Shown here: positions 45,856 through 55,500 of the stretch, one piece after another | Layout: the number at the start of each line of letters is the position of its first letter | Position numbering within the stretch: position 1 is the stretch's first letter | Origin: Claveliimonas bilis | GTDB lineage: Bacteria; Bacillota; Clostridia; Lachnospirales; Lachnospiraceae | NCBI RefSeq assembly: GCF_030296775.1 | Contig: NZ_AP027742.1 | Location: 248,001-312,000, forward strand | Direction of reading: 5' to 3' | Length of the DNA stretch: 64,000 bases | Made by a program: the position numbers and the translations under genes | The notes under the pieces: generated by a model | The model's database searches: none | Told to the model about the DNA's origin: nothing | Seen by the model: only the letters and a program-made list of their open reading frames with translations

Positions 45856-47148
45856 ATGGAACAATATATTATTAAAGGCGGCAATCCGCTTGTCGGTGAA
45901 GTGGAGATAGGCGGAGCAAAAAATGCAGCCCTTGCTATTCTTGCGGCTGCAATTATGAGTGATGAAACAGTTATGATTGACAATCTTCCGGATGTCAATG
46001 ACATTAATGTACTGCTGGATGCTATTTCCGGGATCGGAGCGTCTGTGCACCGTGTGGACCGCCACACCGTAAAGATTAACGGGCGGGGCGTATCCAGTTT
46101 TGATATTGAATATGACTATATTAAGAAGATAAGAGCATCTTATTATCTGCTGGGAGCTCTTCTTGGGAAATATAAAAGAGCAGAGGTGGCGCTTCCGGGA
46201 GGATGCAACATTGGAAGCCGTCCCATTGACCAGCATTTGAAAGGATTCCGCGCGCTTGGTGCGGATGTGGACATTGAACACGGCAAGATTATCGCCGAGG
46301 CAACAAGGCTGGTAGGAAAACACATTTATTTTGATGTTGTCAGTGTGGGCGCTACCATTAATGTTATGATGGCGGCAGCCATGGCAGAGGGGCTTACCAT
46401 TCTTGAAAATGTTGCGAAAGAACCGCATGTTGTAGATGTTGCCAACTTCCTCAACAGTATGGGAGCAAATATCAGGGGAGCAGGAACGGATGTGATCAAG
46501 ATCCGCGGAGTTTCTCATCTGCATCGTACAGAGTATTCTGTTATTCCGGATCAGATCGAGGCTGGAACTTTCATGTTTGCAGCGGCAGCTACCAAAGGAG
46601 ATGTAACGGTTCTGAATGTGATTCCGAAACATCTGGAGGCAACAATTGCAAAGCTTGTGGAAATCGGATGTGAGGTAGAGGAATTTGACGATGCGGTGCG
46701 CGTCGTGTCCAAGGGAAGCTTGAGCTGCACACATGTAAAAACCCTTCCTTATCCGGGATTTCCTACAGATATGCAGCCGCAGATCGGCGTGACACTTGCT
46801 CTTTGTAAAGGGACAAGTATCATCACGGAAAGTATTTTCGAGAACAGATTTAAATATTTGGATGAGCTGGCACGTATGGGAGCCAATGTAAAGGTAGAAG
46901 GAAATTCCGCTACCATTGAAGGTGTGGAAAGATTTTCAGCTGCACGGGTGAGCGCGCCGGATCTTCGGGCAGGAGCGGCGCTGTGTATCGCGGGGCTGGC
47001 TGCTGACGGTATTACGATCGTGGATGATATCGTTTATATCCAGAGAGGCTATGAGCGTTTCGACGAGAAGCTAAGAAGCCTGGGGGCTGTGATCGAAAAA
47101 GTTTCCACAGAAAAAGAAATCCGTAAGTTTATGCTGAAGGTGGGCTAG
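45856..47148 (+). CDS. murA: UDP-N-acetylglucosamine 1-carboxyvinyltransferase
   Basis: 430 aa. First committed step of peptidoglycan synthesis: adds enolpyruvate to UDP-GlcNAc. The Lys of GGAKNAALAILAA and the catalytic Cys loop GGCNIGSRPIDQHLKGF are both present. FPTDMQPQ and RAGAALCIAGLAADG are typical. Cys at the active site implies normal fosfomycin sensitivity of this copy. Confidence 0.95.
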   Translation: MEQYIIKGGNPLVGEVEIGGAKNAALAILAAAIMSDETVMIDNLPDVNDINVLLDAISGIGASVHRVDRHTVKINGRGVSSFDIEYDYIKKIRASYYLLGALLGKYKRAEVALPGGCNIGSRPIDQHLKGFRALGADVDIEHGKIIAEATRLVGKHIYFDVVSVGATINVMMAAAMAEGLTILENVAKEPHVVDVANFLNSMGANIRGAGTDVIKIRGVSHLHRTEYSVIPDQIEAGTFMFAAAATKGDVTVLNVIPKHLEATIAKLVEIGCEVEEFDDAVRVVSKGSLSCTHVKTLPYPGFPTDMQPQIGVTLALCKGTSIITESIFENRFKYLDELARMGANVKVEGNSATIEGVERFSAARVSAPDLRAGAALCIAGLAADGITIVDDIVYIQRGYERFDEKLRSLGAVIEKVSTEKEIRKFMLKVG

Positions 47149-47165
47149 ATTTTCGGAAATATCTA

Positions 47166-47194
47166 TTGACTTATGCAAAGAAAGCATATAAAGT
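47166..47194 (+). promoter_or_regulatory. metK promoter
   Basis: TTGACT (47166-47171), 17-nt spacer, TAAAGT (47189-47194). The spacer is itself an inverted repeat, TATGC-N7-GCATA. Confidence 0.55.
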
Positions 47195-47250
47195 ATTATT
47201 TGTATCATTTGCGATACAGAGGAACAATTCAATAACAGAAACGTGTATTT

Positions 47251-47400
47251 CTCTTATTCAGAGCAGTGGAGGTACAAAGGACCTGTGAAGCTGCGGCAAC
47301 CCCGATAGAACGGAAGGTGCCAACCTGAGCGAGTGATCGAACAATAAGAGGATTGGTTTGGTTTATAACAGTCCGCTTATTTTTAATAAGCGGACTTTTT
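47251..47400 (+). promoter_or_regulatory. SAM-I (S-box) riboswitch with terminator
   Basis: The aptamer is closed by CTCTTATT (47251-47258) with AATAAGAG (47343-47350). The S-box core is visible: AGAGCAGTGGAGG, GAAGCTGCGGCAACC, AAGGTGCCAACCTGAGCG. The expression platform is a strong terminator, AGTCCGCTTATT with AATAAGCGGACT, plus T-run (47370-47400). High S-adenosylmethionine should stop transcription before metK. The antiterminator would involve the 3' P1 strand. Confidence 0.95.
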
Positions 47401-47437
47401 ACTGCCAGCTGGACAAGAGAAAGGAAAAGGAGCAGAT

Positions 47438-48625
47438 ATGGAAAAAAGATTATTTACATCCGAATCAGTAACAGAAGGACATCCGGATAAGATGTGCGAC
47501 CAGATATCAGATGCGATCCTGGACGCGCTGATGGAGCAGGACCCCATGAGCCGTGTGGCATGTGAGACTTGTACGACAACAGGTCTTGTGCTGGTTATGG
47601 GTGAGATTACAACAAACGCGTACGTAGATATCCAGAAAATTGTAAGAGATACTGTCCGGGAGATCGGTTATACAAGAGGCAAGTATGGATTTGACGCTGA
47701 TACATGCGGCGTGATCACAGCGATTGACGAACAGTCCTCGGATATTGCCATGGGTGTTGATAAAGCGCTGGAGGCAAAGGAAAATAAAATGTCAGAGGAA
47801 GAGCTGGATGCTATCGGAGCCGGAGATCAGGGAATGATGTTCGGCTATGCCACAGATGAGACGGAAGAGATGCTGCCGTATCCGGCAGCGCTGGCACACA
47901 AGCTTGCGAGAAGACTTGCGGAAGTAAGAAAGGACGGAACTCTTTCATATTTGAGACCGGACGGAAAGACACAGGTAACTGTAGAGTATGATGAAGAGGG
48001 AGTTCCCTGCAGACTGGACGCAGTTGTTCTCTCCACACAGCATGATCCGGATGTGACACAGGAACAGATCCATGAGGATATCCGCAAATATGTGTTTGAC
48101 GCCATTATCCCGGAAGGAATGACGGATGAAAATACGAAATATTTTATTAACCCTACCGGACGTTTTGTGATAGGAGGACCCCACGGTGACAGCGGACTGA
48201 CAGGAAGGAAGATCATTGTAGATTCTTATGGCGGAATGGCCCGTCACGGAGGCGGAGCGTTTTCCGGAAAGGACTGCACGAAAGTGGATCGTTCTGCCGC
48301 GTATGCAGCGCGGTATGTTGCAAAAAATATCGTTGCAGCAGGACTGGCTAAGAAATGTGAGATTCAGCTTTCCTATGCCATAGGAGTTGCACACCCGACT
48401 TCAGTTATGGTAGATACCTTTGGAACCGGAAAAGTAAGCGATGAAAAGCTTGTGGAGATCATCAGAGATAACTTTGACCTTCGCCCGGCGGGCATTATTA
48501 AAATGCTGGATCTTAGAAGGCCTATCTACAAACAGACTGCAGCATACGGCCATTTTGGGCGCACAGACCTGGATCTTCCCTGGGAAAAGACAGATCGGGC
48601 AGAAGATCTGAAAAAGTATTTATAA
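47438..48625 (+). CDS. metK: S-adenosylmethionine synthetase
   Basis: 395 aa. Makes SAM from methionine and ATP. Signature motifs [12 protein letters not shown], the P-loop-like [36 protein letters not shown] at the N-terminus and [12 protein letters not shown] near the end. Directly controlled by the S-box upstream. Confidence 0.97.
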   Translation: MEKRLFTSESVTEGHPDKMCDQISDAILDALMEQDPMSRVACETCTTTGLVLVMGEITTNAYVDIQKIVRDTVREIGYTRGKYGFDADTCGVITAIDEQSSDIAMGVDKALEAKENKMSEEELDAIGAGDQGMMFGYATDETEEMLPYPAALAHKLARRLAEVRKDGTLSYLRPDGKTQVTVEYDEEGVPCRLDAVVLSTQHDPDVTQEQIHEDIRKYVFDAIIPEGMTDENTKYFINPTGRFVIGGPHGDSGLTGRKIIVDSYGGMARHGGGAFSGKDCTKVDRSAAYAARYVAKNIVAAGLAKKCEIQLSYAIGVAHPTSVMVDTFGTGKVSDEKLVEIIRDNFDLRPAGIIKMLDLRRPIYKQTAAYGHFGRTDLDLPWEKTDRAEDLKKYL

Positions 48626-48644
48626 AAAGTTTATAAAAATTTAT

Positions 48645-48673
48645 GAGCGCTTTTTAAGGAAAGCGCTCTTTTT
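48645..48673 (+). terminator. metK terminator
   Basis: GAGCGCTTT with AAAGCGCTC followed by TTTTT. Confidence 0.9.
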
Positions 48674-48703
48674 GTGCTAAAATAAAAACGGAGGTCTGTG
48701 CGT

Positions 48704-50200
48704 ATGAAATTTAAAACTCGTTTGATCATTGCTTTTCTGGCAGTGATCATGGTGCCGGTACTTTTAACCAGCCTTTTTATTATGCTGATCGGTCAGTACC
48801 AGTTAAGTGCAATTGAAAAAACATATGGAATCTCCGGGACGACTTTTGATGCTCTGTCGAATCCTCTTCAGGTGATGGGCAGACTGACAGAAAATTCTTA
48901 CCACGAGCTGCAGGCGACAGTCAGAGAAGACCCTTCTAAGCTGATCGATGCAACATATCTCAATGATTTTAATTCGGCGCTGAACAAAAAGAAATCCTAT
49001 CTGATCGTCAGAGGAGAGGGAACGATTCTTTACATTGGTATTGATACAGAAGAGGCAGACAGTGTAATAGATCAGCTGCCCGGTTATGGGGAATCGGAGA
49101 CTACATCTGAGAACGGGATCTACCTGGGAGGAGCAGCGCAGGCTCTTGTAAGGCAGGTGGATTTTCAGTTTGATGACGGGGCAACAGCCAGTGCGTTTAT
49201 TGTTACCGATGTAGGAAATGCAATTCCGGAGCTGGAGGATTTTGCTGTTGATGTTCTGGCAGCGGTTGCGCTTATTTTGATCTTTACGGCGTTTATTCTT
49301 GTATTCTGGATTTATCATACAGTCATGGGGCCTTTGAGGAAGGTGCAGAAGGCAGCACAGAGTATCAAAGAAGGCAACCTTGACTTTGAGATGAAATGGA
49401 AGACGGATGACGAATTGGGACGGCTGTGCCAGGATTTTGAGGAAATGAGAAAGAGACTGAAAGCCAATGCGGAAGAAAAGCTTTCTTTTGACAATGAAAA
49501 CAAAGAGTTGATCAGCAACATTTCCCATGATCTGAAGACGCCTGTGACAGCCATCAAAGGCTATGCGGAAGGAATTATAGACGGAGTGGCAGACACGCCG
49601 GAGAAGATGGATAAATATGTCCGGACGATCTACAATAAAGCCAGTGAGATGGATACTCTGATCAACGAACTGACTTTATATTCCAAGATCGATACAAACC
49701 GGATTCCCTATAATTTCAAGATTATTTCCGTCAACGATTATTTCAACGACTGCTCCGAGGAGCTTTCCCTTGAGCTGGAGTCCAGAAATGTGGAGTTTGG
49801 CTATTTTAACTATGTGGAAGAAGATGTGAAAGTGATTGCCGATGCGGAGCAGATTAAGAGGGTGATCAACAATATTATCAACAATTCACTGAAGTACATG
49901 GATAAGCAGAAGGGAAAAATCAATCTGCGAGTGAAAGACGTAGGAGATTTTGTGCAAATTGAGCTGGAAGACAATGGAAGAGGGATCGCGACAAAAGATC
50001 TCACCAATATATTTGAACGGTTTTACAGAACAGATGCTTCCCGAAATTCTTCCAAAGGAGGAAGCGGGATTGGTCTGTCCATTGTAAAGAAAATTATAGA
50101 AGAACACGGAGGCAAGATCTGGGCAACCAGTCGGGAAGGAACAGGAACAACAATGTATTTTGTGCTCCGTAAATATCAGGAGGTACCGATCAATGAGTAA
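48704..50200 (+). CDS. Sensor histidine kinase
   Basis: 498 aa. Membrane helix at about 9-30, extracytoplasmic sensor of about 150 aa, second helix about 183-206, HAMP (VMGPLRKVQKAAQSIKEGNL), H-box SNISHDLKTPVTAIKGYAEG, N-box INNIINNSLKYMDKQKG, and G-boxes DNGRGIATKDL and GGSGIGLSIVKKI. ATG 48704 is 9 nt after GGAGG; the in-frame GTG at 48698 is too close. It overlaps its response regulator by 8 nt. Signal unknown. Confidence 0.93.
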   Translation: MKFKTRLIIAFLAVIMVPVLLTSLFIMLIGQYQLSAIEKTYGISGTTFDALSNPLQVMGRLTENSYHELQATVREDPSKLIDATYLNDFNSALNKKKSYLIVRGEGTILYIGIDTEEADSVIDQLPGYGESETTSENGIYLGGAAQALVRQVDFQFDDGATASAFIVTDVGNAIPELEDFAVDVLAAVALILIFTAFILVFWIYHTVMGPLRKVQKAAQSIKEGNLDFEMKWKTDDELGRLCQDFEEMRKRLKANAEEKLSFDNENKELISNISHDLKTPVTAIKGYAEGIIDGVADTPEKMDKYVRTIYNKASEMDTLINELTLYSKIDTNRIPYNFKIISVNDYFNDCSEELSLELESRNVEFGYFNYVEEDVKVIADAEQIKRVINNIINNSLKYMDKQKGKINLRVKDVGDFVQIELEDNGRGIATKDLTNIFERFYRTDASRNSSKGGSGIGLSIVKKIIEEHGGKIWATSREGTGTTMYFVLRKYQEVPINE

Positions 50201-50882
50201 AATTTTGATAGTAGAGGATGAAGAGGCGATTGCTGACCTGGAAAAAGATTATCTGGAACTTTCCGGATTTACAGTGGAGGTGGCAAACGATGGGGAGAGC
50301 GGACTGGAGATGGCTCTTGGAAATGATTACAATCTGCTGATCCTGGATCTGATGCTGCCTGGTGTAGACGGATTTGAGATATGCCGTCAGGTGCGGGATA
50401 AGAAAAACACACCGATCATTATGGTTTCCGCTAAAAAGGATGATATTGATAAGATCCGGGGACTGGGACTCGGAGCTGACGATTATATGACGAAACCTTT
50501 CAGCCCCAGTGAACTTGTGGCAAGGGTAAAGGCACATCTTGCCCGGTATGAGCGGTTGATCGGAAGTGCGGCTGAGGCCAATAAGATCATCGAGATCCGT
50601 GGGCTTAAGATTGACACGACAGCCCGCAGAGTGTGGGTCAACGGAGTGGAGAAGAACTTTACCACCAAGGAATTTGATTTGCTGACTTTTCTTGCAAGTC
50701 ATCCCAATCATGTGTATACTAAGGATGAATTATTCAGCGAAATATGGGACATGGAATCCATTGGAGATATTGCCACTGTCACAGTGCATATCAAAAAGAT
50801 CCGTGAAAAGATAGAGGTGGATACGGCTAATCCTCAGTATATTGAGACAATATGGGGAGTGGGCTACCGCTTCAGAATGTAG
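50193..50882 (+). CDS. OmpR-family response regulator
   Basis: 229 aa. Receiver with phosphorylation Asp in LLILDLMLPGVDGFE, acidic pair VEDEEA, Lys in GADDYMTKPFSP; winged-helix effector domain ends with VWGVGYRF-type residues (TIWGVGYRFRM). AGGAGG precedes ATG 50193. It is followed by K+ uptake genes, so control of K+ or osmotic response is plausible but unproven. Confidence 0.95.
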   Translation: MSKILIVEDEEAIADLEKDYLELSGFTVEVANDGESGLEMALGNDYNLLILDLMLPGVDGFEICRQVRDKKNTPIIMVSAKKDDIDKIRGLGLGADDYMTKPFSPSELVARVKAHLARYERLIGSAAEANKIIEIRGLKIDTTARRVWVNGVEKNFTTKEFDLLTFLASHPNHVYTKDELFSEIWDMESIGDIATVTVHIKKIREKIEVDTANPQYIETIWGVGYRFRM

Positions 50883-50921
50883 AAAAAACATGTCCTTTGC
50901 ACAAAATGTGGAGGCTGTAGC

Positions 50922-52289
50922 ATGAAAAAGAATATCAGATGGAACACAATGAAGATACTGGCAGCAGGCTTTCTGGGAGTGATCCTTGCAGGGGGAGTAC
51001 TGTTATGGCTTCCTGCCTGCAATACCCGCCCGATTGCTTTTATGGACGCATTGTTTACATCGACATCGGCTGTCTGCGTAACTGGTCTTGTAACAGTGAC
51101 CCCGGAAGCGCAGTTCACCCTGCTTGGACAGGTGATACTCCTGATCCTGATCCAGGTGGGAGGACTGGGGGTGATCGCATGTGTGACAGCCTTTTTTCTT
51201 ATTTTACGGAAAAAGATTACGGTAAAAGAAAGGATTGTTATCCAGGAGACCTATAACATGGATTCGCCGGGCGGCATGGTGAAATTTATCTTAAGAATCC
51301 TGAAAGGAACCTTTATTGTAGAGGGAGTGGGGGCGCTGCTGTATGCTTTCCAGTTTATTCCGGAATATGGAGTAATAAAAGGAATCTGGTACTCTGTATT
51401 TCATGCGGTCTCTGCGTTCTGTAACGCCGGGATCGATATCCTGGGAAGCAGCAGTTTTATAAAATACGTAAATAACCCTCTCATAAATGTGACGACGATG
51501 CTGCTGATCATCCTGGGAGGCCTGGGATTCATTGTCTGGTATGATCTGCTGGCCGGCATCCGAAGAGCGTGGAAAAAGGAAAATCCGGGAAGATGGTGGT
51601 TTACAAGGCTTTCCCTTCATTCTAAGGTAGTGCTGACAGTAACAGCCGGAATGATATGCGCCGGAGCTTTGAATTTCTTCCTGGCAGAGTACAGCAATCC
51701 GGATACTTTGGGAAATCTTCCGATTGGAAGTAAGGTCATGGCATCCTTTTTCCAGTCTGTTACTACAAGAACAGCGGGGTTTGCAACCATTCCGCAGGCA
51801 GCTCTGACAACGGAATCCCAGATGGTGAGCTGTGTGCTGATGTTTATCGGCGGATCTCCCGGCGGAACAGCCGGAGGTATCAAAACAACAACCATCGGTC
51901 TCATTGTGATCTGCTGTATGGCTGTAGTGAAAGGAAGAGACGACGCAGAGTGTTTTGGCAGAAAAGTGGCAGAACGGAACATTCGTATGGGATCGGCTGT
52001 CATTACACTGGCAGTGATCGCGCTGTTTACCGGGACAGCTATTGTGGCAGGAATTGAGAAGGATGTATCCTTTATCCGGGTTCTCTATGAGACCTGCTCG
52101 GCAATCGGAACCGTGGGACTGACCGCTGACCTGACGCCGGATCTTGCAAGGGGCAGTCAGGCGGTTATTATGGTATTGATGTATATTGGCCGGATCGGAC
52201 CGATGACACTGGCGCTTTTGTTTGGCGGACGGGCAAAACAAAAAGGACTGGAGCGAGAACTGCCCACACAGAGAGTTATGGTAGGTTAG
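50922..52289 (+). CDS. ktrB: TrkH/KtrB-type potassium uptake membrane subunit
   Basis: 455 aa with the four membrane-pore-membrane repeats. Each pore loop shows the filter region: TSAVCVTGL, SAFCNAGID, TTRTAGFAT, SAIGTVGLT. KtrB proteins take up K+ driven by Na+ or membrane potential and are gated by a KtrA ring. The KtrA gene follows 48 nt later. GGSPGGTAGGIKTTT is the intramembrane gating loop. Confidence 0.92.
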   Translation: MKKNIRWNTMKILAAGFLGVILAGGVLLWLPACNTRPIAFMDALFTSTSAVCVTGLVTVTPEAQFTLLGQVILLILIQVGGLGVIACVTAFFLILRKKITVKERIVIQETYNMDSPGGMVKFILRILKGTFIVEGVGALLYAFQFIPEYGVIKGIWYSVFHAVSAFCNAGIDILGSSSFIKYVNNPLINVTTMLLIILGGLGFIVWYDLLAGIRRAWKKENPGRWWFTRLSLHSKVVLTVTAGMICAGALNFFLAEYSNPDTLGNLPIGSKVMASFFQSVTTRTAGFATIPQAALTTESQMVSCVLMFIGGSPGGTAGGIKTTTIGLIVICCMAVVKGRDDAECFGRKVAERNIRMGSAVITLAVIALFTGTAIVAGIEKDVSFIRVLYETCSAIGTVGLTADLTPDLARGSQAVIMVLMYIGRIGPMTLALLFGGRAKQKGLERELPTQRVMVG

Positions 52290-52337
52290 GAAACAGCAGG
52301 AGAGAAGAAAAAAGATAGAACAGGCGAGGAGATCAGT

Positions 52338-52988
52338 ATGAAGAAACAGTATGCAGTCTTAGGGCTTGGAAATTTTGGAGTGAGCGTGGCGCTTTCTTTG
52401 CAGCAGCTGGGCTGTGAGGTAATCGCTGTAGATGAGGATATGGAAAAGGTGCAGGAGATTTCCGATCATGTCTCCTATGCCATGCGGGCAGATATCGGTG
52501 AACCATCTTTGATGAAATCACTGGGTGCCAGAAATCTGGATGGCCTTATTGTGGCGATCTCAGAGAATATGGAAGCCAATATCATGGCGACACTTCTGGC
52601 AAAAGAGGAGGGAGTTCCCTATGTGCTGGCAAAGGCGCAGCACGAACATCATGCCGCTATCCTAAGGAAGATCGGCGCGGATGCGGTGGTGCATCCGGAG
52701 TGGGAAATGGGTTCCCGGGTAGCCAAAAATCTCGTGTCTGCAGATTTTGCGGATTGGATCACTCTGTCGGCGGATTACAGCATGGTAGAAGTGGAAGTGC
52801 CCCGCAAATGGGTCGGCAGGACACTGGAGGAATTGGATATACGAAAAAAGTACGGCATCAATGTAGTGGGCATCATGCGGGGAGAAGAGGTAGAGGTGAA
52901 TCCGGATCCTTTCCGGCCCCTGCAGGATGACGGGATATTGATCCTGATCGGAAGAAATCAGGATCTGCAACGATTCAGGAAAGAGTGA
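52338..52988 (+). CDS. ktrA: KtrA/TrkA-type potassium channel gating subunit
   Basis: 216 aa. RCK_N Rossmann fold (GLGNFGVSVALSLQQLG; acidic VDEDMEKV at the end of the second strand for NAD(H)/ATP) and RCK_C domain (WVGRTLEELDIRKKYGINVV; DDGILILIG). Forms the cytosolic ring beneath KtrB. Confidence 0.92.
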   Translation: MKKQYAVLGLGNFGVSVALSLQQLGCEVIAVDEDMEKVQEISDHVSYAMRADIGEPSLMKSLGARNLDGLIVAISENMEANIMATLLAKEEGVPYVLAKAQHEHHAAILRKIGADAVVHPEWEMGSRVAKNLVSADFADWITLSADYSMVEVEVPRKWVGRTLEELDIRKKYGINVVGIMRGEEVEVNPDPFRPLQDDGILILIGRNQDLQRFRKE

Positions 52989-52995
52989 GAAAAGT

Positions 52996-53802
52996 ATGAT
53001 TACAAGTACAGCCAATCCCAGAATAAAAAGACTTGCGGGACTTCAGAAAAAACGGAGGATGAGAGAGGAAGAGCAGGTGTTTCTGACAGAAGGACTTAGG
53101 ATGTTTCGGGAAGCGCCGCCGGAAATGTTAAGAGAACTGTATGTCTCGGAAAGCTTTGCAAAGAAAGAAAAAGAACTGATCTGCCGGAAGGAGCAGGAGG
53201 CCCGCATTCAGGCAGAAATTCTTGCGGATCATGTATTTTCCCACGTTTCAGATACAAAGACGCCCCAGGGCGTCCTGTGTGTGATGGCACGAAGAAAGGA
53301 GCCGTCTGCAGAGGAGATGTTTGATCTGCAGACAGGCGGGAAGCCGCCTCTTCTTATGGTGCTGGATAATCTGCAGGATCCGGGAAATCTGGGTACTATC
53401 CTTCGAACCGGCGAGGGAGCCGGCGTGACCGGAGTTGTTATGAGCAGCGATTGTGTGGATCTTTATAATCCCAAGACTGTCCGATCTACAATGGGATCCG
53501 TATACCGGGTTCCCTGCAGGCGTGAGGATGACATGGAAAGATTTCTTCACAAGATGAAAGAAGCCGGGATCCGGATTTATGCGGCCCATCTGAAAGGGAC
53601 GGCAGATTATGACGAGGAAGATTATACAGGCGGCAGTGCCTTCCTGATCGGGAATGAAGGAAATGGACTTAAGGAAGAAACGGCCCGGATGGCAGACACC
53701 TATATCCGCATCCCCATGGAAGGGGAAGTGGAATCGCTGAATGCAGCCATTGCCGCTACAATCCTGATGTTTGAGGCGGGGAGACAGCGAAGAAGGAAAT
53801 GA
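52996..53802 (+). CDS. SpoU/TrmH-family RNA 2'-O-methyltransferase
   Basis: 268 aa. N-terminal substrate-binding domain, then the knotted SPOUT domain: motif 1 LDNLQDPGNLGTILRTGEGA, motif 2 FLIGNEGNGL, motif 3 IPMEGEVESLNAAIAATILM. Probably an rRNA or tRNA ribose methyltransferase; the target is not readable. The next gene overlaps its stop by 4 nt (ATGA). Confidence 0.9.
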   Translation: MITSTANPRIKRLAGLQKKRRMREEEQVFLTEGLRMFREAPPEMLRELYVSESFAKKEKELICRKEQEARIQAEILADHVFSHVSDTKTPQGVLCVMARRKEPSAEEMFDLQTGGKPPLLMVLDNLQDPGNLGTILRTGEGAGVTGVVMSSDCVDLYNPKTVRSTMGSVYRVPCRREDDMERFLHKMKEAGIRIYAAHLKGTADYDEEDYTGGSAFLIGNEGNGLKEETARMADTYIRIPMEGEVESLNAAIAATILMFEAGRQRRRK

Positions 53803-55400
53803 GGAGAAAAAAATGGATCCTGGCAGTTCTGGCAGCGGCGGTAATGGCAGCAGCGGTGGCTAAGGCCTGGTTTGTTGAGCCGATTGCAAGGATAGAGCCT
53901 TTAAAAGAAGTGACAGATTTAAGTGAAGAGTGGATAGTAAAAAGTGGAAGTCTCCCGAGTGAGGGGGAAATGGAGTATCACTACCGGATTCCGAAGGATG
54001 ATCCAAAGGATCTGGTCTTTGCCGTAGAAAACTGCGGGGAGCCTTTTCGTGTATATCTGGATGGAGAACCTATTTTCCAATATAATGACAAATACAGGGA
54101 AAAAGGGCTGATGCTCCAATGGATCCCTCTTTCTGCCGATGCAGGTGGAAAGGAACTGACACTTTGTATAGGAGAAGAGGTCGGAGAGGGGCTGCTTGCC
54201 GGTAAATATGCCTCATGGATCGGTCCGCAGGATGCTGTGTTTTTGAAAGTAGTGGAAGAAAATCTGTATATGGCTTTTCTCGGATGCTTTACTATTATTC
54301 TGGGAATTGCCGTGACGGTTATGAGTTTTGCTTTTACAGGCAGGAGTCCTGTCACAGTGAAAAAAAGTTTCCGGTATCTGGGGATTTTTATTTTTCTGAC
54401 AGGTGTCTGGGAGATCACAGATTCAAGTATTCTGCAGATCGTCACGGGAAAAACAGCAGTAATCACTCTGTTTTCCTTTTTCTCTTTTATGATGATGCCC
54501 TGCTTTTTTGTCTGCTTTATGAAAACGATGATGACAGAAGGCAAAAAAGCCCTGTCAATATTGGAGTTTTTATATCTGACCAATGCCGTATTTACAAGCG
54601 GTTCCTATTTATTTCGTATTTTCAACCTGTATGAAACGCTGTCGATCCAGCATATTCTGATCGTCGTTTCTGTGATCACTGTGCTGTTTTATGGTATTCG
54701 AGAGGTGCGGCAGAAGGAAAACAGGAAAATCAGGAAGACGATCATAGGACTTGGATTTCTGGCTTTGTCCGGAATGATTTCTCTGGGTGTTTTTTATACG
54801 GGATTTTTCCGGTTATATCCGGTTTTTTACAGTACGGGACTTTTTATTTTTATCGGCTGCCTTGCCAGTACGGCAGTAGACGAACTCTATTACCATTTGG
54901 AAGCCAGTGCCAGTACCAAGGTATACCGGAGCCTTGCTTATACGGATGTGATGACGAGGATGAACAACCGATCAGCCTTTATTGAAGAGCAGGAAAGACG
55001 GGAGGTAAAGACAGGAGAAGGCTGTATTGTAATGGATATCAATAACCTGAAGCAGATCAATGATCAGTATGGACATCTGGAGGGAGACAGCCTGATCCGG
55101 GATGCGGCGGAATGTATTCGTCAAGTGTTTGAAGGAATTGGAATATGCTATCGCATGGGCGGAGATGAATTTGTCGTTATACTGGAAAATACGACGGAAG
55201 AAGATTTGAAAAAAAATATTCAGAACCTGGAGCGGCAGCTGGAATACAAAAACAGAGACAGAAAATTTCCGATTGTAATTGCCAGCGGTTATGAGATTGC
55301 AGGAGAGGAAGGGAGTTTGATGCGGGATCTTCTGGACGGCGCCGATGCAGGAATGTACCGTAAAAAACAGGCTATGAAGGAAAAACACCAAAAGATATAA
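53799..55400 (+). CDS. Membrane diguanylate cyclase (GGDEF)
   Basis: 533 aa. One membrane helix near the N-terminus, an extracytoplasmic domain (about 30-140), a block of about seven membrane helices (about 148-360) like 7TMR-DISM receptors, then a GGDEF domain with intact GGDEF in YRMGGDEFVVIL. The RxxD inhibitory site is not present before the motif, so product inhibition may be absent. It makes c-di-GMP from GTP. Starts inside the stop of the methyltransferase gene. Confidence 0.88.
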   Translation: MRRKKWILAVLAAAVMAAAVAKAWFVEPIARIEPLKEVTDLSEEWIVKSGSLPSEGEMEYHYRIPKDDPKDLVFAVENCGEPFRVYLDGEPIFQYNDKYREKGLMLQWIPLSADAGGKELTLCIGEEVGEGLLAGKYASWIGPQDAVFLKVVEENLYMAFLGCFTIILGIAVTVMSFAFTGRSPVTVKKSFRYLGIFIFLTGVWEITDSSILQIVTGKTAVITLFSFFSFMMMPCFFVCFMKTMMTEGKKALSILEFLYLTNAVFTSGSYLFRIFNLYETLSIQHILIVVSVITVLFYGIREVRQKENRKIRKTIIGLGFLALSGMISLGVFYTGFFRLYPVFYSTGLFIFIGCLASTAVDELYYHLEASASTKVYRSLAYTDVMTRMNNRSAFIEEQERREVKTGEGCIVMDINNLKQINDQYGHLEGDSLIRDAAECIRQVFEGIGICYRMGGDEFVVILENTTEEDLKKNIQNLERQLEYKNRDRKFPIVIASGYEIAGEEGSLMRDLLDGADAGMYRKKQAMKEKHQKI

Positions 55401-55402
55401 TA

Positions 55403-55431
55403 TTGAAGAAACGCGGAAACAGTGGTATTAT
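55403..55431 (+). promoter_or_regulatory. Probable argF promoter
   Basis: TTGAAG (55403-55408), 17-nt spacer, TATTAT (55426-55431). Confidence 0.45.
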
Positions 55432-55500
55432 GGAAAGAAATCAGGCGGTCCGGATACAGCCGTGTGCCGACAAGACCAAAAGAAGAGAGGAACGAGTGAT

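Noticed and set aside
51291-52241. 316-codon minus-strand frame inside ktrB
   Set aside because: Shadow of the K+ uptake gene; composition is Ser/His/Gln-rich and meaningless.
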